A stretch of DNA of 64,000 bases from Chionoecetes opilio (taxonomy: Eukaryota > Arthropoda > Malacostraca > Decapoda > Majidae), in NCBI GenBank assembly GCA_016584305.1, contig JACEEZ010001691.1, positions 1 through 64,000 on the forward strand. The letters run 5' to 3'. Position 1 is the first letter of the stretch. Every line of letters starts with the position of its first letter. The notes beneath the pieces are model-generated. The model saw nothing but the letters and a program-made list of their open reading frames with translations. It was not told where the DNA came from and made no database searches. Made by a program: the position numbers and the translations under genes. Positions 44,424 through 55,297 of the stretch are shown piece after piece.

Positions 44424-45031
44424 CAGGTTGAAGTTCCCAAACTCGGCAACCTCGGGACCAGCGCCGAGCCGAGTAATGTAATTTTCCGACTCTTAGAACG
44501 TAGATATATTAAGGGGAAAAAAAGCATTAAAAAATCCAACTTCTTCAAAAGGTCAATTTTCTCAGAAATAGTTAACACATTGTTCTTCCTTTTCTTTTCC
44601 CTTGCACCAGTAGGTGTTCCTGGACGTTTGGGAGCCATAATACCAATAACAGACCTGTAGAAGTACACAAAATAACAGTGTACACAACTCTACAGTCACA
44701 ACACCACTGAACAATAACAACAAACAAATCGGCGGGAGAAACCCAGTGGCCTAGTGTGGTGGCACCCAGCGGCCTAGTGTGGTGGCATCCAGCGGCCTAG
44801 TGTGGTGGCACCCAGCGGCCTAGTGTGGTGGCACCCAGCGGCCTAGTGTGGTGGCACCCAGCGGCCTAGTGTGGTGGCACCCAGCGGCCTAGTGTGGTGG
44901 CACCCAGCGGCCGACCCGGCAACTACGCCCAGGGTTTTGGGTGTTCTGCCGGGTTTTGGAAAATCCGGAACCCTAGCCGAGTTTTGGGTGTTGCCGAGTC
45001 TTGGGATGCCGAGTTTGGGAACTTCAACCTG
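44424..45031 (-). mobile_element. Pogo/Tigger-like element, family I copy 3, with internal VNTR
   Basis: TIRs and TA flanks as in the other copies (TA 44422-44423 and 45032-45033). The minus strand encodes MAPKRPGTPTG and LTISEKIDLLKKLD (44637-44540). At about 44745-44910 the 23-bp unit GCGGCCTAGTGTGGTGGCAC is repeated about seven times, against one or two in the other copies. That explains its greater length (608 bp against about 463). Confidence 0.9.
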
Positions 45032-45074
45032 TACCACTATTAATATAGTGCATCCTATATTACTATATTTGTAG

Positions 45075-47178
45075 CTTCCATGCTACTACTGGCACTGTGA
45101 GAGATGGCTACGAGTTGTGTGTTGGTCCCCATGGCTCCGGTACCAGAAACACCAACAGTTCTCTGCTTCTGAACTTTGCAAGGTCCAGAAGGTTGAGAAT
45201 TGCAGGTTCTTGGTACCAGAGACCAGAGCTGCACCGCTGGACATGGTATAGTAATGCCGGAGGGGTAGCTAAGGAGATCGACCACATCCTCGTTAGTACT
45301 CGTTGGAGGATCCTCCAGAACTGCAGGGTTTACCGGAGTGCTGAGTTCTTTGGAACAGATCACAGACTTGTTGTTGCTACACTTAAGCTTCATGTCAAGT
45401 CCAGAAGAATCTCAAGAGGTAACCATACTGTGTTTCATCTTGAGAAACTGAAGGACTTGACATGTGCTCATGAGTATGCGGTGGCAGTCTCAAATCGGTT
45501 TCATGTGCTCGGTGCTCTCGGGGATCCTGTAGAACTGTGGGATACCTTCAAATGTGAAACTCTACAGGCTGCCAAGGAGTGTATTGGGGAGCGCCCGAGG
45601 TCAAGGCGTGGTTTTGTCTCGATGGAGACGCTGGGAAAATCGAGGAGAGTCACACTGCCAGGCTGGCTGGGAAACCGGGACCAGCACAGGGCTCTGTCCC
45701 GCCGGCCTACTAGAACCCTCCTGAGGAGAGACAAGGAGAGGTAGTCAGGAGTCTCGCTGAGGATGTCGAGGGTCATTTGAACGCTAATGACCTCCGCCCG
45801 CCTACTGAGCCCTGAAGAAGCTCCGTTCCAAGTCTCCTTCTCGGGCGAGTGCTATTCGAACAGCAGATGGGGGGCGCCTCGTGTCGGACATGGATGGCAG
45901 ATGGCTCGTTGGGCTGAGTACTTTGGGCAGTTGTTCACGGGGGACCCTCCAACTGAGCAGCTTCACACCACTGGGTTACAGGCAGTGGATGCCGATCCTC
46001 CCATTGACGAAACCGCACCCTCTCTTGACGAAGTCAGAGAGGCTGTAGCAAAATTGAGGGGTGAAAGGCAGCTGGTGTTTGTAATATCAGTGCGGAGCTC
46101 CTCAAAGCTGGGGGTGAGGCCATGATCCGCGGGTTGCATGCTGTCCTGACTGCCGTGTGGCAATCAGGTACCATTCCTCCTGACTGGAAAAGGGGGCTGG
46201 TCGTCCCTATCTGGAAAGGGAAAGGGGACCGTCAGGACTGCAACAATTACCGCGGTATTACACTGCTTAGCGTACCAGGGAAGGTTTCTTGCCCATCTAT
46301 TGCTGACACGAATTCGCAGGGCATCTGGTGAAGCATCAGAGACCTCAGCAGTTTGGTTCCCGCTGGTAAGTCAACAACGGACGTATCCTAGCGCTTCGTG
46401 TCCTGGTGGAACGCGACGTGAGTTTCGACAGGGGATGCTTGCAGCCTATGTTGATCTCAAGAAGGCGTTTGACTCAGTGCATCTGAGTCACTCTGGGATC
46501 TTCTGTGACTTCGAGGGATTCCTGGAAGGACTATTGTTTGATAACGTCTGTATTCTGGGACTGAGAGTGCGTGAAGTGTGGGGCAGGTGTATCCAGCTTC
46601 TTTCCTGTGAATACAGGAGTGAGGCAAGGGTGCGTCTTGCCCATCACTTTTCAACGCTTGTATGGACTGGGTATTGGACAAGGTTTTAGATCAAAGTGAT
46701 TGTGGAGCATCCGTCGGCAACCCAAGATCACTGATCTTGTTTTTGCCGATGATGCAGTAATCTTGCTGAGTCGCTGGAGGTCCTGGTGATGGCTCTCGAG
46801 GCGCTGCACGAGGAGGCAAGCCTTGGACTTGAGGTCTCCTGGTCAAGACCAAGGTCCAGTGTTTAGAGACTGACTAGATGAAGCAGTACAGTCTGTTCAT
46901 GCATGTGGCGAGGACATGAGATCTTGTTAAGTTTTACATACCTTGGTAGCGCAGTCCATAATGACGGCGGGTCACGTCAAGAAGTCTTACGGCGGATTGC
47001 ATACCCCACGGTGTTATGGACTCGCTCAGTGGGAGTATTTGGCGTTGTCGGTACCTGTGCAGGAGGACAAAGATCCGGATCTTCAAGTCGCTTGTGATCC
47101 CTGTCTTACTCTATGTTGTGAGACATGGACACTTAAAAGTGACTGAAGAGGCGAATCAATGCCTTTGGTAATAGTGAG
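45075..47178 (+). pseudogene. RTE-like LINE, copy 2, with endonuclease and RT
   Basis: The frame at 45097-45744 contains the C-terminal part of an AP-type endonuclease (SWYQRPELHRWTWYSNAGG, EIDHILVSTRWR, FGTDHRLVVATLKL). Then come the RT N-terminus (IPPDWKRGLVVPIWKGKGD, NNYRGITLLSVPGK, about 46170-46280), LKKAFDSVH (about 46456-46482) and remnants of the FADD and thumb regions. The 3' end is cut off at about 47178. Frameshifts are numerous, so the copy is dead. It starts some 40 bp after a pogo-like element and reads uninterrupted through the site that holds another pogo-like element in copy 1. Confidence 0.88.
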
Positions 47179-47703
47179 TTAGGATGTTTACCCCTTTAGA
47201 GTGGTTCCTCATGAAAACAACACACACACACACCCCAAAACACACCCCACACTGTATATCACAATAGATGAATATGCCACGGAGATAGCACGGAAGCCAC
47301 GCACAGCTTAGCGTATGCTCCCATCTTTCCCTTTTACCTACCTATACGCACCCCCCTAGGGACAAGCGGACAAAAAACTCCCTCACTAGGGGGGGGGGGA
47401 GAAAAAACCCACCACTCTAGCAATTATGAGAGGGTGGTTGGTGGATAATTTCCCACACTCTGTATTCTCAGTGTTTTGAGATTTTATCATCAGTGCAAAT
47501 CCTATCTCTGATATGTCTGTTGCACAGTTTGCGAGGCAATGCAAGCAAGTAGTTCCTTCCGTCAGATGAAAATATCTCCAAGGCAAGGGGTTGTAGGAAG
47601 TTTTTGAAAAGGCAGCAAAGTTTTAGAAAAACCAGCCGTTTATGAAAAGTATTTCTTAAAAGTCAATTTATCTTCACTTTTTCTCGTCAATTTTCCCTTT
47701 TAA
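47179..47703. other. Unassigned sequence
   Basis: Contains CA-rich and G-run stretches (47219-47250, 47391-47399). No supported gene. Confidence 0.4.
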
Positions 47704-47911
47704 CCCCTTGGGGCCCAGAACGTAAATTTCCATTTTTAATTTGCCCACCTTTTAGACTATTTCTAATGAATGTAAAGCAATATTTCAATAGCTATGCCTG
47801 TTTGTATCCTTGTCCACTAAATAATTTGGGTATATTAAGTTACTTTTCTTAATTTCATGGCTAACAACAGACCATTTTATATAGCCAAGGAAAGATCTGG
47901 GCGTGAAGGGG
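47704..47911 (+). mobile_element. TTAA-type MITE
   Basis: CCCCTTGGGGCCCAGAACG after TTAA (47700-47703), right end AGATCTGGGCGTGAAGGGG followed by TCAA. It lies only about 30 bp downstream of the WDFY3 exon donor at 47943, inside that gene's intron. Confidence 0.75.
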
Positions 47912-47942
47912 TCAATATTCTCCAGTAAGACAAGCCACTCAC

Positions 47943-48280
47943 CTCCTCTGATGGACTTCTGGGATCTCGTGGAAATGGAACTTGGAACACGGGGCGCTCC
48001 TCTGTCTCCCTGTTAGGGTTGGTGGAGGGCACAATGGGGTCGTGGGACCCTTTCGGGCAGGGAGGCAATGTCGCGGATCTCCGGCTCTTGAGCAGCGTAA
48101 GGCCGTCCACGATGTAGAAGTGTTCCCGCCCAAAAAGCAGCAGCCCTTCTTGGTGTCCCCAGACCCTGTATCCTGGCACACGGGAACATGGGGCTGATGC
48201 CCTTCTATGGTGTCCTCTATGTCCGAGCCCTTCTTGGTGTCCAGCCCTTTATTCCCCTGACACACGGAACATGGGGTGAT
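47943..48280 (-). CDS. WDFY3: WDFY3/blue-cheese homologue exon (PH-BEACH domain start)
   Basis: Minus-strand text in changing frames gives MFPCARIQGLGT, EGLLLFGREHFYIVDG, EIRDIASLPE, GSHDPIVPS and CSKFHFHEIPEVHQRR. This closely follows the PH-like region before the BEACH domain of WDFY3 (ALFY; fly blue cheese), a large scaffold for selective autophagy of protein aggregates. The acceptor is TTGTCTTCAG at 48281; the donor is GAGGAG followed by GTGAGT, at EVH.RR. At least three one-base shifts are needed to read it. The first ~90 bp are tandemly duplicated (CCCTTCTTGGTGTCC and ACACGGGAACATGGGG occur twice). These breaks could be assembly errors or a decayed copy. Confidence 0.8.
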
Positions 48281-48344
48281 CTGAAGACAAAATATCCCCA
48301 GCATCTTTTATGCTTCCAGCCTAATGATTTTCTTTTCATAAAAA

Positions 48345-48750
48345 CATAAGAACATAAGAACTAAGAACGAAAGGAAGCTAAAGAGGGCCCCGAGACCTAC
48401 ACCAGGTAGTCCCTGTGAACTTCCAACCAACTTTTGTGAAGCAACAAACAGTCACAGCCCGCTTTTGTATGGCCTCGACCCAATGCTATGGCTCACATAC
48501 ATAAACACCAATACAAAGAAGTTAAGAAAATAAGGAAGCTACAAGAGGCCCTGAGACCTACACGTGGTAGTTCATGTTATTAACCCCTACCTACATCCAC
48601 CTTTCATCCCATCCATGATTTATAGGCTGGAATTTATCCAGCCTCCTTTTAAAGCCCTATGACTCCGCACTAACTACCCCGACTGAGTTTATTTCCAATC
48701 ATTCACCACCCTATTTGTGAACCAGTTTTCCTATTTACTTTTTAATTACG
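48345..48750 (-). repeat. Interspersed repeat (two partial copies)
   Basis: ATAAGAACATAAGAAC and GAAGCTAAAGAGGGCC occur at 48345-48420; GGAAGCTACAAGAGGCC and AGACCTACACG recur at 48530-48570 and 51262-51313. CACCACCCTATTTGTGAACC at 48705-48725 is probably part of the same LINE-like 3' family. It lies in the WDFY3 intron. Confidence 0.65.
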
Positions 48751-48946
48751 CTTTCCGCTTGAATCCGTGACTTTTCCATTAGAATGTTCTATGAAGTTCC
48801 AAAGTCAACAAGCAATGTTATTGTTTTCACATGTCAATACAAAAAGACAGCTTAGCGATGATGCTATAAGGTTATGGAAAGGGGTCGCTCATCCAAATCG
48901 ACGTCAAACCAAGCCATGTTTTAAATTATTGTTTTTCATGTTATAT

Positions 48947-50812
48947 AGGTTAGTTAGGTAGTTAGTATAGGTTAGGTATAGGCTAGGTTAGGTATAGGTT
49001 AGGTTAGTGTAGGTTAGGTTAGGCTTATAGGTTAGGTTAGTTAGGTTCTGGTATTAGGTTCGTTAGGTTAGGTTAGGTTAGGTAGGTTAGGTTTAGGTTA
49101 GTTAGGTATAGGTTAATTGGTTAGTTAGGTAAGGTTAGGTTAGGTTAGGTTAGGTATAGGTTAGGTTAGGTTAGGTTAGGTTAGGTATAGGTTGGTTAGG
49201 TATCGTTAGGTTAGGTTAGGTTAGGTTAGGTATAGGTTAGGTTAGGTTAGGTTAGGTATTTAGGTTAGGTATTAGGCTAAGGTTAGTGTATAGGATAGGT
49301 TAGGTTAGGTTAGGTTAGGTTAGGTTAGGTTAGGGTTATTAGGTTAGGTATAGGTTCTAGTTAGGTTATAGGATAGGTTAGGTTAGGTTAGGTTAGATAG
49401 GTATAGGTTAGGTATTAGGTTAGGTTAGGTTAGGTAGGTATAGGTTAGGTAGGTTGGTTAGGTTAGGTTAGGTATAGGTATAGGTTATGTAGGTTAGGTT
49501 ATAGTTATGGTTAGGTTATGTTATGTTAGTTATTAGGTTAGGTTAGGTTAGTTAGGTATAGGTTAGGTTGGGTTAGGTATAGGTTAGGTTAGGTATAGGT
49601 AGGTTAGGTTAGGTATAGGTTAGGTTAGGTTAGGTTAGGTTAGGTTAGGTTAGGTATAGGTTAGGTTTAGGTTAGGTTAGGTTAGGTTATAGGTTAGGTT
49701 ATAGGTTAGGATGTATGGTTAGGTAGGTATAGGTATAGGTTAGGTTAGGTTAGGTTAGGTTAGGTTAGGTTAGGTTAGTTAGGTGTTATAGGTTAGGTTA
49801 GGTTAGGTTAGTTTAGGTTTAGGTTAGGTTAGGTTAGGTTAGGTTAGGTTAGGTATAGGTTAGTTAGGTTAGGTTAGGTTAGGTTAGGTTAGGTATAGGT
49901 TAGGTTAGGTTAGGTATAGGTGGTTAGGTTAGGTTAGGTAGTTAGGTTAAGGTTAGGTATGGGTTTTAGGTATAGGGTTAGGTTAGGTTAGGTTAGGCTA
50001 GGTTAGGTTAGGTTAGGTTAGGTTAGGTTAGGTTAGGTTAGGTTAGGTATAGGTTTAGGTATAGGTTAGTGTTATGGTATGGGGTATAGGTTAGGTTAGG
50101 TTAGGTTAGGTTAGGTTAGGTATATTAGGTATAGGGTTAGGTATAGGTTAGGTTAGGTTAGGTATAGGTTAGGTTAGGTTAGGTATTAGGTTAGGTTAGG
50201 TTAGGTTAGGTTAGGTTAGGTTAGGTTAGGTTAGGTATAGGTTTTAGGTTAGGTATAGGTTAGGTTAGTTTAGGTTAGGTATAGGTTAGGTTAGGTTAGG
50301 TATAGGTTAGGTTTAGGTTAGGTTATAGTTAGGTAGGTTAGGTTAGGTAGGTTAGGTATAGGTTAGGTTAGGTATAGGTTAGGTTAGGTTAGGTTTATAG
50401 GTTAGGTATAGGTTAGGTTAGGTTAGGTTAGGTTAGGTTAGGTTAGGTTAGGTTAGTTAGGTTAGGTTAGGATAGGTTAGGTTAGGGGTTAGGTATAGGT
50501 TAGGTTGGGTGGGTTAGGTTAGGTTAGGTTAGGTTAGGTATAGGTTAGGTTAGGTTAGGTTAGGTAGGTTAGTTGGGTATAGGTTAGGTATAGGTTAGGT
50601 TAGGTATAGGTTAGGTATAGGCTAGGTTAGGTATAGGTTAGGTATAGGCTAGGTTAGGTATAGGATAGGTTAGGTTAGGTTAGGTTAGGTTAGGTTAGGT
50701 TAGGTTAGGTTAGGTTAGGTTAGGTTAGGTTAGGTATAGGTTAGGTTAGGTATAGGTTATGTTATGTTATGTTAGGTTATGTTAGGTTAGGTTAGGTTAG
50801 GTTAGGTTAGGT
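48947..50812 (+). repeat. Interstitial telomere-like (TTAGG)n array
   Basis: About 1.87 kb of GGTTA pentamers, the TTAGG repeat of arthropod telomeres, TTAGG-sense on the plus strand. It is interspersed with frequent TATAGG variants and single-base losses; long pure runs occur near 49990-50045 and 50660-50735. It is flanked by ordinary sequence and lies between two WDFY3 exons, so it is not a chromosome end. It would be transcribed as CCUAA repeats in the pre-mRNA. Confidence 0.95.
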
Positions 50813-50983
50813 TCAATTTGTTTTTTTGTCCTTTTTGTTGCAAATCACAAAAAAAAAAAAAAAAAAAAAAATTTGCGACAGAAACGGTTAGCAGATTAAT
50901 TCAAAACATTAAAACTCACCCGAAAAAATTTGTTTCATCAACCAAACGAAGTTCGGTGTTCATCTGGAAATTTACCGACTCAC

Positions 50984-51152
50984 CTTCTCGCCGTAGTCCA
51001 GCAGCCTCAGGAGTGTCTGGTTGTCGGGGTTCTGCGAGTGGTCCGTGGGGGCCGCCGTGTCCTGGCCCACCATCTCCACGTCCACCGAGTCGTTGTGGTC
51101 CTCTATGTCTGACACGGGCCGGCTGTTGGGGCCGCCGGTCTTCGCGATGGCC
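50984..51152 (-). CDS. WDFY3: WDFY3/blue-cheese homologue exon (upstream of the PH-like domain)
   Basis: The minus strand is open and encodes AIAKTGGPNSRPVSDIEDHN, DSVDVEMVGQD and NQTLLRLLDYGEK, followed by the donor GTGAGTC at 50978-50983. NQTLLRLL..GEK directly precedes the PH-like segment CARIQGLDT in WDFY3 proteins, which is what the next exon (47943-48280) encodes, so order and strand agree. The acceptor is probably CTGCAG at 51153-51158, with a poor pyrimidine tract, so the start is uncertain. The intron between the two exons is about 2.7 kb and is mostly the telomere-like array. Confidence 0.8.
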
Positions 51153-51261
51153 CTGCAGCCCCTTCATGTCTGCATGGATGACCAAGACAAGAAGACAATG
51201 GGCATCAGGTGTAATCAAGATGCATAAAAAATCATATCAAATTATGAAAGATGACATCACA

Positions 51262-51316
51262 AATAAGAACATAAGAAAGTAAGGAAGCTACAAGAGGCCG
51301 CGAGACCTACACGCTA
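51262..51316 (+). repeat. Fragment of the interspersed repeat
   Basis: ATAAGAACATAAGAAAGTAA and GAGGCCGCGAGACCTACACG match 48530-48570. The TA-flanked transposon is inserted right at its end. Confidence 0.75.
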
Positions 51317-53683
51317 GGGTGCGCCGTAGGTCCAATGAAAAGTGAAATATAGATTATTTCTAATTTGGCAGGGTGTTTTCTTATGTCAAATTGAATTTTA
51401 AGGGTGGCTTGTCCTCTTCAACTTTTTGGTTTGAGCACTTCTTGCTATGCAAAAATGGACTTTTATATTTATATGCAAAACATAGCCTAGCATACACCAT
51501 CTTTAAACTCACAGAAAAGTCACTTAAGTTAGAGATTCGATAAATTTCACTGAGGACAAAGTTGTAGAGCGCTAAAAACTCTATGGGAAGTGTGCCCTCA
51601 ATATTGCCGTAAGACCTACAGTAAGTCTGCCAGACGCCGGAAAGCTCACTTCACATACAAAATCGCCTCGTTTTTCGGGTAAAAACCTTTTTCCAGGCAA
51701 CTGGATTTGCCACGTTATTATTTACTCAACGTAGGTGTTCCAGGGCTGGATACTGTTTAAGGTCTAAGGTCCTATCACCAAACTCCAAAAGTCACACAAA
51801 AACAGCGTAAGTCGGTCAAACACGTACGGTCCAAGTCCAGCTCCGCATCCAAGCCTCCGGTTGGATGTTCCGCCCACTGCTGCTGCTGCCTTGGCTTCTG
51901 GGTTCCTCCAGGACCTTATCGCTGACGGCCACCTCTCTCCAGACATGTCGTACCTGGTCTGCGATCCTAACAAGCTGAGGAGGGCCAAGCAGGATGCCAT
52001 GGCATCGGCCAGGGACCTTGACCAGGGGAAGCACCAGGGTACCAAAATAGTTGGATTGGGTTACGATGGGAGGAAGGACAAGACCAGGGCGATGGTGCCC
52101 GACAGCTATGGGAAACTGCACCCAAGGTTGATCAGGGAGGAGCATGTGTCAGTGACAGAGGAGCCATCTGGAAGGTACCTTTGGCACTTTGTACCAGAGG
52201 ACCCGGTGCCACCTGAGAAGCCTGCGTTCAAGGTGGCTCAGGCTCTCTATGATCTGCTGGTGACGTACGACTCCACCGACTCACTGATCGTACTGCAAGG
52301 TGACTCAACTAGGGCCAACACGGAGTGGAAGGGTGGTACTCACGCCCATTTGGAGAAGATGCTGGGACCCAAGCTCTTCTGGAGTATATGCGTGTTGCAC
52401 ACAAACGAGTTGCCCCTGCGCCACCTTATCACCAGCATCGACGGGCCTACCTCATCTGACACTGGCTTCACGGGTCCAGTGTGCAGGTCTGCTGTCCAGC
52501 GTGAATGAGATGCAGTACAACGCAGAGTTCAGAGGAGTGCCAGGCGGTGAAGATCTCACGGAGATACCGGAGTATATCCTGGTCAACATGTCCACTGATC
52601 AGCAGGTCTCCTACCAGCTGGTCCAGGCTGTGAAGCGGGGCGTTCTCCCGTCCGAGCTGCAGGAGATCAAGTGTGGCAAGGTGTCCCACTCCAGATGGCT
52701 CACCACAGCCCAGTCGCTCGTGTACATGTGGACCAGAAAGCATGGACTGACTGGCAAAAAACTGAACACCCTGGAAATCCTAGTCAAGTACTGCCTGCAG
52801 GTGTACTTCAAACTCCACTACGCCATCAAGGTTCACCACAGACTAGAGGACGGCCCCAAGCACATCCTCATGCAGCTCAGAGTGATGAGGTCGCAGCCCA
52901 AGAAGGTCCAAACAGCTGTGACCTCCTACATGCGGACAGGAGCATGGTTCGCACACTCAGAATGTGTCCTCCTCTCGCTGATGGCGAGTCAGAGTGAGGA
53001 CGACCGCAGGTTCGCCGTGACCCAGATTTTGAAGCTGAGGGCTGGCAAGGAGTATGGGGACACCAGTGTAAGACCTCGCATCACACCCAAGCTGAACTTG
53101 TCAGCCACCAGCTTGCAGACACTGATCAGCTGGCAGCCTGGCCAGGTGCACGAGCCGGCATTCACCTGTTCACTGTCCGGGGATCAGATCCAGGAGATCC
53201 TGGTCAAGCCGTACGAGGTTCCGGAGTTCTCTATCCACACTCAGAGCACCGAAAGAGTCGTGAAGCAGGTGACAGAGGCTGCGGCAGCAGGCCAGAGACG
53301 GGTTCATCCGGGCTCGGGCCCACCACCGGGAGACCATGCCCTGCTTCAGGTCTAAGAAGGACATGATGGACACGTTCTAGGCCAACGTAGAGGCTGTGAC
53401 ACTGTGATGTAGTGCCTGATGAACCAACTGATCAGAAAGAGCTTACCACGCTAGTCATTTGGAACTCATATTGGTGCATGATGCAATACACAGGACCAAC
53501 CGGACACTGCCTACTCATTTAAGCATTATTCGATAAGGGTGCAATATAAAAGTGTGATTTTGCATAGTAAGAATTGCTCAAATGCAAAAATGGAAAGAGA
53601 TAAAATAGTCTCAGAATTCGATTTTACATAGGAAATTGGCATGCCAAAGTTGAGAAAAAGAATTTTTGTTATACGGCGTACCC
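51317..53683 (+). mobile_element. TA-flanked TIR transposon, copy 2
   Basis: The left end GGGTGCGCCGTAGG and the right end TACGGCGTACCC are flanked by TA (51315-51316, 53684-53685). It matches 33820-36216 along its length in the opposite orientation; noncoding parts (51330-51780, 53380-53680) are also conserved, which supports recent transposition. It is inserted in the interspersed repeat on the left and in TA repeats on the right. Confidence 0.82.
51861..53380 (+). pseudogene. Transposase-like protein, GDST..NTG family, copy 2
   Basis: The frame is open upstream of 51861 back to about 51765. It encodes DVPPTAAAALASGF, GDSTRANTEWKGG (NTE here, where copy 1 has NTG) and WSICVLHTNELPLRH. A +1 shift at about 52475-52500 is identical to that in copy 1. 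The second part is open for about 280 codons (AGLLSSVNEMQYNAEFRG through SIHTQSTERVVKQV). A short deletion near 53290 then shifts the frame, so the KKDMMDTF end (to 53380) is out of frame. Apart from these two shifts the gene is in better shape than copy 1. The putative metal-binding and DNA-binding residues are not established. Confidence 0.75.
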
Positions 53684-53685
53684 TA

Positions 53686-53698
53686 TTATATATATATA

Positions 53699-53762
<64 letters not shown>
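53686..53762. repeat. (TA)n microsatellite
   Basis: TA repeats between two transposons; a similar TA stretch at 54416-54430 follows the second. Confidence 0.95.
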
Positions 53763-53770
<8 letters not shown>

Positions 53771-54415
53771 AACTCGTTTTCTCCGACTAAAAGGGGGAGC
53801 ACTGGTCGGGAACCGCAAAAGTCGAGGCATTACCCACCCCGGACGTTATCTATTAGGGGATTTACTGTCCGGCAACCGCCAATATCACATACCCCGCCCG
53901 GACTTTTACGTCACTTTGATGGTTTTTAGGCTGCGAGGATCCCTTGGGAACACTTTGACCCTGTGATCCTATGATGTATCACAGGCGCTGTAGTTGACCG
54001 TCTTCTCAGAAGGCACAGGGATCCGATGGACAGCGTGTTGCCAGGTGGTGGACGTCGCTAGGGGGGCAGTCACAGGTGGCGACGTTCAGGAAGGCAGTTG
54101 AGAGTGTGGCATACACGGTGGGAGTGAGCGCGGACACTGCAGCAAAGTGTTCAAAAGTCTCAGAGACTTTCTGCAACAGGGGCAGTGGGGTCGGGGGACT
54201 ATGGGAAGGCGTGCAGGTGAACCAGAGTGTTTTTGTGCCAAAATGTAACATACAATCGCTGACATACATGCTGCCACCTGGCGGGAGGCGGCGGACACTG
54301 ACCAAGGGTGACAGGAGAAACGCTCGTACCACTGGACACTGTGTCCAATTTAAGGGACTGGCGCGGCATTTCCGATATCTGGGAAAGGAGGTCCGGGAAA
54401 ACGAGTGTTTGTGTG
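53763..54415 (+). mobile_element. 653-bp TIR element with a small ORF
   Basis: The left end CACACACAAACTCGTTTTCT is mirrored by GAAAACGAGTGTTTGTGTG on the right. Both sides border TA-rich sequence. It contains an open frame from 54076 (MATFRKAVESVAYTVGVSAD) to the right end, without recognised domains. The superfamily is not assigned. Confidence 0.65.
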
Positions 54416-54429
54416 AATATATATATATA

Positions 54430-55297
54430 TTAGGGTGGTCCAAAAAAATTGTGTAAATATAAATGGGGTTGTGTAATGTAGCGGGCATGATGGCGATCTT
54501 GTTTCACTTCCTGTTAGACATGTCCATGCAAAAGTTTGTGCCGATAGGACTATGTTTGCAACTCCCCCTAAAGTTTACTCTTTTTGTTCTTCCCCAGGTG
54601 CATGATGACTTGTACAAGGGAGCGTGCATGGTGGCTTATGGGCACCCTGAATGTGAGAGAACACGTGCCAGGCTGCCCTCTAAAGGGCAGGGGCTCCACA
54701 AGTTTTACTTCCATCACGGAATCGAGAAGAAGACCAAACCCGTGGCCGCCAAGGAGGTGATAGAGGCAGTCCTCTTGATCTGGGGGAGGGCCGGGATCCC
54801 GACCTCCGCTCTCTGAACCGCCGAGGAGAAGCTCCTCAGCCTGGTGGCCAAGTACGAGTCCCTCCAAAGCATCGGCATCGGCATCCGAGACCGCCCGGAT
54901 GAAAGAGGAAGTGTTCAAGGGGGACCTGGAGGACCTCTTCGACGTGACGAGCAGTGATGCCCTCGATCGGATGACCGTGGAGGAGGACGAAGCCTTTCTT
55001 CGCAGCCAGCGGGAGGACCGAGCGGCCTCGTCCATGGCGGGCTTAGATTGCGTCACAGTTGAGGCCCAAGAGAGGAAGAAGGGGAGGGAGCGGGCAGAAG
55101 AGATGAGGAAGGAGCGCTCGAAGAAGGAGAAGGAAGCCATGGCCTCCGTCGTACTGTCTGACCGCGTGACCTCGTCTTCGTCCTCCGCCGCCGGGGAAAC
55201 AGACGACAGCGATGTAGACTTCGCCGGTCCCAGTCACCCGAAACGGAGTAAAGTCGAGGGAGCAAAATCCACGGCCTTGCTCTCTCGAGAGGTAGGC
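54430..55297 (+). pseudogene. N-terminal part of a transposase-like gene (family with HWDGK/FDTT motifs)
   Basis: Begins at TA followed by GGGTGGTCCAAAAAAA, which resembles the TA-GGG start of the elements at 33820 and 51317. An intron-like stretch with acceptor TTCTTCCCCAG (about 54598) precedes VHDDLYKGACMVAYGHPECE, KVIEAVLLIWGRAGIPTSAL-like text (54600-54816), then from 54899 an acidic, E/K-rich region containing LRSQREDRAASSMAG. The last part matches the start of the minus-strand gene 55298-56341 (EAQREDRQSCSMAG). The gene stops at the junction near 55297, so its catalytic half is missing. The frame changes between 54816 and 54899. Confidence 0.55.

Noticed and set aside
48947..50812. Chromosome end
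   Set aside because: Ordinary sequence and WDFY3 exons lie on both sides, so the array is internal.
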